Of a stretch of DNA of 64,000 nucleotides, positions 61,651 to 64,000 are shown piece after piece. Location: positions 27,002-91,001 of the forward strand of contig JAVKKH010000008.1 in assembly GCA_031296405.1 (NCBI GenBank), written 5' to 3'. The DNA is from Candidatus Tepidifontimicrobium thermophilum (lineage in GTDB: Bacteria; Sysuimicrobiota; Sysuimicrobiia; Sysuimicrobiales; Sysuimicrobiaceae). The notes under the pieces are model-generated. The model did no database searches, was not told the DNA's origin, and saw only the letters and a list, made by a program, of their open reading frames with translations. Positions within the stretch are counted from its first letter, which is position 1. Every line of letters begins with the position of its first letter. The translations under genes were made by a program, and so were the position numbers.

Positions 61651-62916
61651 GTGGAAATCGTGCGCCGCGGCGGTCCGGAAGGGTGGCTCGCCCTGGCCGT
61701 GGCCGCCGCGGCCACCGCGGGCGGTCTGGCCCTGGTGGTCACGGCCGGCCGCCTTCCCCTCCTGGCCGGAACCCTTCCTCCTGAGGCCTTCTACAAGGCC
61801 CTCGTTGGCCACGTCACCTTCTCCCTCGTGGTGTGGCTGCTCAGCTGCAGCGTGGCGGTGGCGCTGCAACACTCCGGGGCGTCCGCCCCCGGCTACGGCC
61901 CCTTTCTGGGGGCCGTGGGGGCGGGCGTCATGCTGGCGGGCCTGGTCCTTCCGGGCCGTCCCGTGGTAATCGACTACCTCCCCTACGTGAGCTCCCCGCC
62001 GTACATAGGCGGCTACCTGCTGTTCGCCGCTGCGGCGGCAGTGGGTCTGTGGCCCTGTGCGACGTCTGGACCCTGCTGGGGACCGAGGAGCCTCGCGGTG
62101 GCCTACGCGGCCAGCCTGGTGGCTGTAGCAACCGGCCTGGCCCGCCTCGGTGGCATCTCAGCTCAGGCGGCGTTGTGGTCGGGCGGACACGCGCTGCAGT
62201 TCGTCTACGTGGTCGGCTTGGCCCTGGCGTGGTACGCGTTGGCGGGAGTCCCGAGCCACCTGTCGCTTCTATCTCGCACCGCGTTCGGCCTCGCGGGAGC
62301 CCTGTCGTGGGTGCCGACCCTCCTGGTCCTCGCTTCCGGGCCCGTGGACCTCCCCCGCTGGACGCCCGTCAACCTGGCCATGGGGCTCTCCCTCAGCGTA
62401 CCCACCCTGCTGCACCTGGTGGTGCTCGCGCCCCAGGTGGCTCGGTCAAGGCCAGAGCTGGAAGGCACCGCGCTACGCTGGTCCGTGGGGCTGTACCTCC
62501 TCGGGGGGCTCCTGGCCCCGGTGGGTGCCGCGAACACTCTGCGCGTCACTGCCCACTACCACGCCATGCTGGTGGGTGGCGTCACCACTGCGTTCATGGG
62601 CGTGGCCTACCGGATCCTGGAGGAGGCCGGACTCCCCGTCCGGAAGGACGCCGGCCGGCTTCAGGTGCACCTCTTCGGGCTGGGTGTGCTGATGACGGTA
62701 GCCGCCTTGCTGGTGGCGGCCGCCCACGGGCTGCCCCGGAAGGCCTACTTGAGCGCGGCACATCCCTGGTCTGTCCCGCTGCTGCTGCTGGCGGGCGCCG
62801 CCGCCTTCGCCACGGCCGGTGGCGGCTGGTTTGTGGCCTCCACGTGGCTGGCCCTCCGGCGCGCCCGGCGGGCCCCGGATTCCCGCCCCTTCCCCGTGCT
62901 CGCCGGCGGCCGCTGA
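61651..62916 (+). CDS. Subunit-I-like membrane protein without a CuB site
   Basis: A 421-residue polytopic protein with about 12 helices. It keeps heme-copper subunit I landmarks: H54 in ALVGHVTFSLVVW (helix II), H180 in SGGHALQFVYVVG (helix VI) and H302/H304 in VTAHYHAMLVGGVTTAFMG (helix X). The His-His pair of the binuclear site is replaced by a VLASGP segment. It could bind b-type hemes but not form a normal heme-copper centre. It starts four bases after subunit I, so it is probably a further subunit or electron-transfer/anchor partner. GTG start, weak ribosome binding site. I do not recognise a named family. Confidence 0.8.
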   Translation: MEIVRRGGPEGWLALAVAAAATAGGLALVVTAGRLPLLAGTLPPEAFYKALVGHVTFSLVVWLLSCSVAVALQHSGASAPGYGPFLGAVGAGVMLAGLVLPGRPVVIDYLPYVSSPPYIGGYLLFAAAAAVGLWPCATSGPCWGPRSLAVAYAASLVAVATGLARLGGISAQAALWSGGHALQFVYVVGLALAWYALAGVPSHLSLLSRTAFGLAGALSWVPTLLVLASGPVDLPRWTPVNLAMGLSLSVPTLLHLVVLAPQVARSRPELEGTALRWSVGLYLLGGLLAPVGAANTLRVTAHYHAMLVGGVTTAFMGVAYRILEEAGLPVRKDAGRLQVHLFGLGVLMTVAALLVAAAHGLPRKAYLSAAHPWSVPLLLLAGAAAFATAGGGWFVASTWLALRRARRAPDSRPFPVLAGGR

Positions 62917-62920
62917 ACCC

Positions 62921-62949
62921 TTGCTTAGCAGGCCCCTAGCGGTTACACT
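62921..62949 (+). promoter_or_regulatory. Promoter upstream of the tusA-family operon
   Basis: TTGCTT (62921-62926), 17 bases, TACACT (62944-62949). It begins five bases after the preceding gene ends. A start seven to eight bases on would coincide with the GTG at 62957. Confidence 0.6.
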
Positions 62950-62956
62950 ACACGGC

Positions 62957-63031
62957 GTGAACCGGAAGCAGGCCGCGGCGTTCTTCGCCCCCCGGCAGTG
63001 TATCTGTCCCCGGCGGGGGCTCGGGCGGTAG
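62957..63031 (+). CDS. Possible leaderless 24-residue Cys-containing leader peptide
   Basis: A short frame, MNRKQAAAFFAPRQCICPRR plus GLGR, with GTG exactly where transcription should start from the promoter at 62921-62949, so the message would be leaderless. Two Cys codons (UGU, UGU) flank one Ile. The stop codon lies in a region able to form two exclusive hairpins: GGGCT/AGCCC and GGCGGT/ACCGCC (about 63018-63042). Cys-containing leaderless peptides upstream of sulfur genes act as attenuators in Actinobacteria. No homology is claimed. Beyond it, 63043-63110 shows only the next ribosome binding site (GGCGAGG). Confidence 0.35.
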   Translation: MNRKQAAAFFAPRQCICPRRGLGR

Positions 63032-63110
63032 CCCGACCGCCTGACCTCCGCATCCCGGATTTCCCGATCCTTACCTAGAGTCCAAACGAACCTGACAGGC
63101 GAGGTGTCCT

Positions 63111-63407
63111 ATGAACGCGCCCGGACACGCGCGGCAGGCAACTGTACAGCCCCACGACCCTGCACAGCCCCGGCTGGTGGTCCTGGACTGCCGCGGCCTG
63201 CTGTGCCCGCTCCCGCTGCTGAAGACCCAGCAGGCACTGGCCAACCTGCCCGAAGGGCAGGTCCTGGAGGTGTGGAGCACTGACCCAGGGACAGAGCTGA
63301 ACGTGCGCGCCTGGGCGCAGGGATCGGACTACCAGGTGACGTCGCTCCCGCCCCAGGACGGCGTGTACCGGTTCCACGTGCGCCGGAGCGCGAGAAGCGG
63401 GAGGTGA
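63111..63407 (+). CDS. TusA-family sulfurtransferase/sulfur carrier
   Basis: A 98-residue protein whose core is LVVLDCRGLLCPLPLLKTQQ, with C32 in the CPxP motif as sulfur-carrying residue (C27 also present), then PEGQVLEVWSTDPGTELNV. TusA proteins relay persulfide for tRNA thiolation, molybdenum cofactor or sulfur oxidation. The first 20 residues are a flexible extension. GGCGAGGTGTCCT precedes the ATG. It sits between the respiratory cluster and a secreted protein; no other tus or dsr genes are visible. Confidence 0.88.
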   Translation: MNAPGHARQATVQPHDPAQPRLVVLDCRGLLCPLPLLKTQQALANLPEGQVLEVWSTDPGTELNVRAWAQGSDYQVTSLPPQDGVYRFHVRRSARSGR

Positions 63408-63412
63408 GCCAG

Positions 63413-64000
63413 ATGGGCCGGTGGACGGCCCTGGCAGTGGCCCTGGTGCTGAACGGCTTCCTGGTAGCCCAGATGTTTGCGAGCCGCGACGTGGCGTGGA
63501 CTGCTGCGCCGCGGGAACAGGCATCGCTGGTCCGGGAGGACGTAGTCCAGGAGCGCCGGGTGCGGGCGGGGGAGCGGACGGTGCTGGAGGTGTCCACCAC
63601 GGGGCTGGTGGAGGTGGTGGTGTACGAGTACACCGGGGACGCGGGGGAGCTAGAGGAGTTCCGGGCGGGGCGGGTCCCGCGGACGGCGAAGGTGTTCAGC
63701 CGGGTGCAGGAGGTCAGCTACCCGCTTTCCAGCGTCACGGAGGCGCGCTTCTACGTACGGGTGCGGCACTTGGAGCCAGGCCAGACGCAGGTGCGGTACG
63801 TGCCGGGGACGGTGGACGAGGCCATGGGGCGGCTGCGGAAGGGGGAGAAGCTGGTCCGCAACCGGGGGACGGTGCGGGTGGATGGCGAGCCGCTGGCGAT
63901 GGCGGTCTACCAGCTGGTCCCGGGCACGGTGGTGCGGGTGGAGGTGCGGTCGGGGAAGGGGCTGGTGGGGGTTTTGAAGACGAGGGACTACCTGGAGGTG
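63413..64000 (+). CDS. Secreted/anchored protein of unknown function, 3' end outside window
   Basis: An open frame of 196 codons with no stop before the window ends. GGAGGTGAGCCAG precedes the ATG, five bases after the tusA-family stop. The N-terminus is a signal peptide or anchor: MGRWTALAVALVLNGFLVAQ, then a polar, charged chain. The rest is strand-rich with VEVVVYEYTG, EVSYPLSSVTEARFYVRVRH and GTVDEAMGRLRKGEKLVRNR, followed by a VRVDGEPL and VPGTVVRVEVRS segment resembling small beta-grasp modules. No family recognised. Confidence 0.75.
   Translation, partial: MGRWTALAVALVLNGFLVAQMFASRDVAWTAAPREQASLVREDVVQERRVRAGERTVLEVSTTGLVEVVVYEYTGDAGELEEFRAGRVPRTAKVFSRVQEVSYPLSSVTEARFYVRVRHLEPGQTQVRYVPGTVDEAMGRLRKGEKLVRNRGTVRVDGEPLAMAVYQLVPGTVVRVEVRSGKGLVGVLKTRDYLEV

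Noticed and set aside
1..64000. CRISPR arrays, insertion sequences, prophage or integron features
   Set aside because: No regularly spaced direct repeats, transposase or integrase motifs, or attachment-site duplications were seen on reading both strands.

Overview
The window is a GC-rich (by eye near 70%), gene-dense bacterial chromosome segment. Strong GGAGG ribosome binding sites, frequent GTG starts, and many 1-4 base stop/start overlaps are typical throughout. The gene content points to a Terrabacteria-type, Gram-positive-like lineage: a T-box in front of thrS, CIRCE at hrcA, ylxM-ffh-rpsP-khpA-ylqD-rimM-trmD-rplS-lepB-rnhB-yraN, dnaJ-prmA-rsmE, a NiaX-like ECF component and DUF3006 beside comEC. 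Acyl-CoA catabolism plus a CuA/heme-copper respiratory enzyme indicates a respiring organotroph. I cannot name the species; an uncultured deep-branching thermophile-type group is a guess. No rRNA, CRISPR array, intact transposon or prophage was seen.

Layout. 1-6.2 kb: a gene tail, a stand-alone RAM-domain protein, a sugar oxidoreductase/aminotransferase pair, an unreported 48-residue membrane protein, an SRPBCC protein, hflX and a DapL-like aminotransferase. 6.2-13.7 kb: miaA, then mutS-mutL on the opposite strand, a Uma2-family pseudogene, miaB and an ECF S component. 13.7-18.1 kb: carAB behind a promoter with two ARG-box-like palindromes. 18.2-25.4 kb: hrcA-dnaJ-prmA-rsmE (CIRCE-controlled), murJ, rpsT, holA and a DUF3006 gene. 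25.3-31.4 kb: comEC, T-box-controlled thrS and an AidB-like acyl-CoA dehydrogenase. 31.3-42.8 kb: the yraN to ffh/ylxM translation and SRP block, an orphan solute-binding protein, an MFS transporter, ftsY and an ornithine cyclodeaminase homologue. 42.8-49 kb: tig-clpP-clpX and lon, tRNA-Leu and tRNA-Lys.

49-59 kb holds two divergent acyl-CoA operons. The minus operon (acyl-CoA dehydrogenase, etfB, etfA, acyl-CoA mutase) carries a mutase with F89/Q207, the isobutyryl-CoA mutase signature, not Y/R of methylmalonyl-CoA mutase. It would feed isobutyryl-CoA through butyryl-CoA into beta-oxidation. The plus operon (carboxyltransferase, enoyl-CoA hydratase, biotin carboxylase, biotin carrier, HMG-CoA lyase) is the lower leucine pathway.

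59.2-64 kb is the most unusual part. A four-gene cluster encodes a 44-residue one-helix protein, a CuA subunit II, a B-family heme-copper subunit I in which the His-crosslinked active-site Tyr is Gln (GHPSQQ), and a second subunit-I-like membrane protein that keeps heme histidines but lacks the CuB His pair. This looks more like a nitric-oxide-reductase-type enzyme than an oxygen reductase. It is followed by a promoter, a possible leaderless Cys-containing peptide, a TusA-family sulfur carrier, and a secreted protein running off the end.
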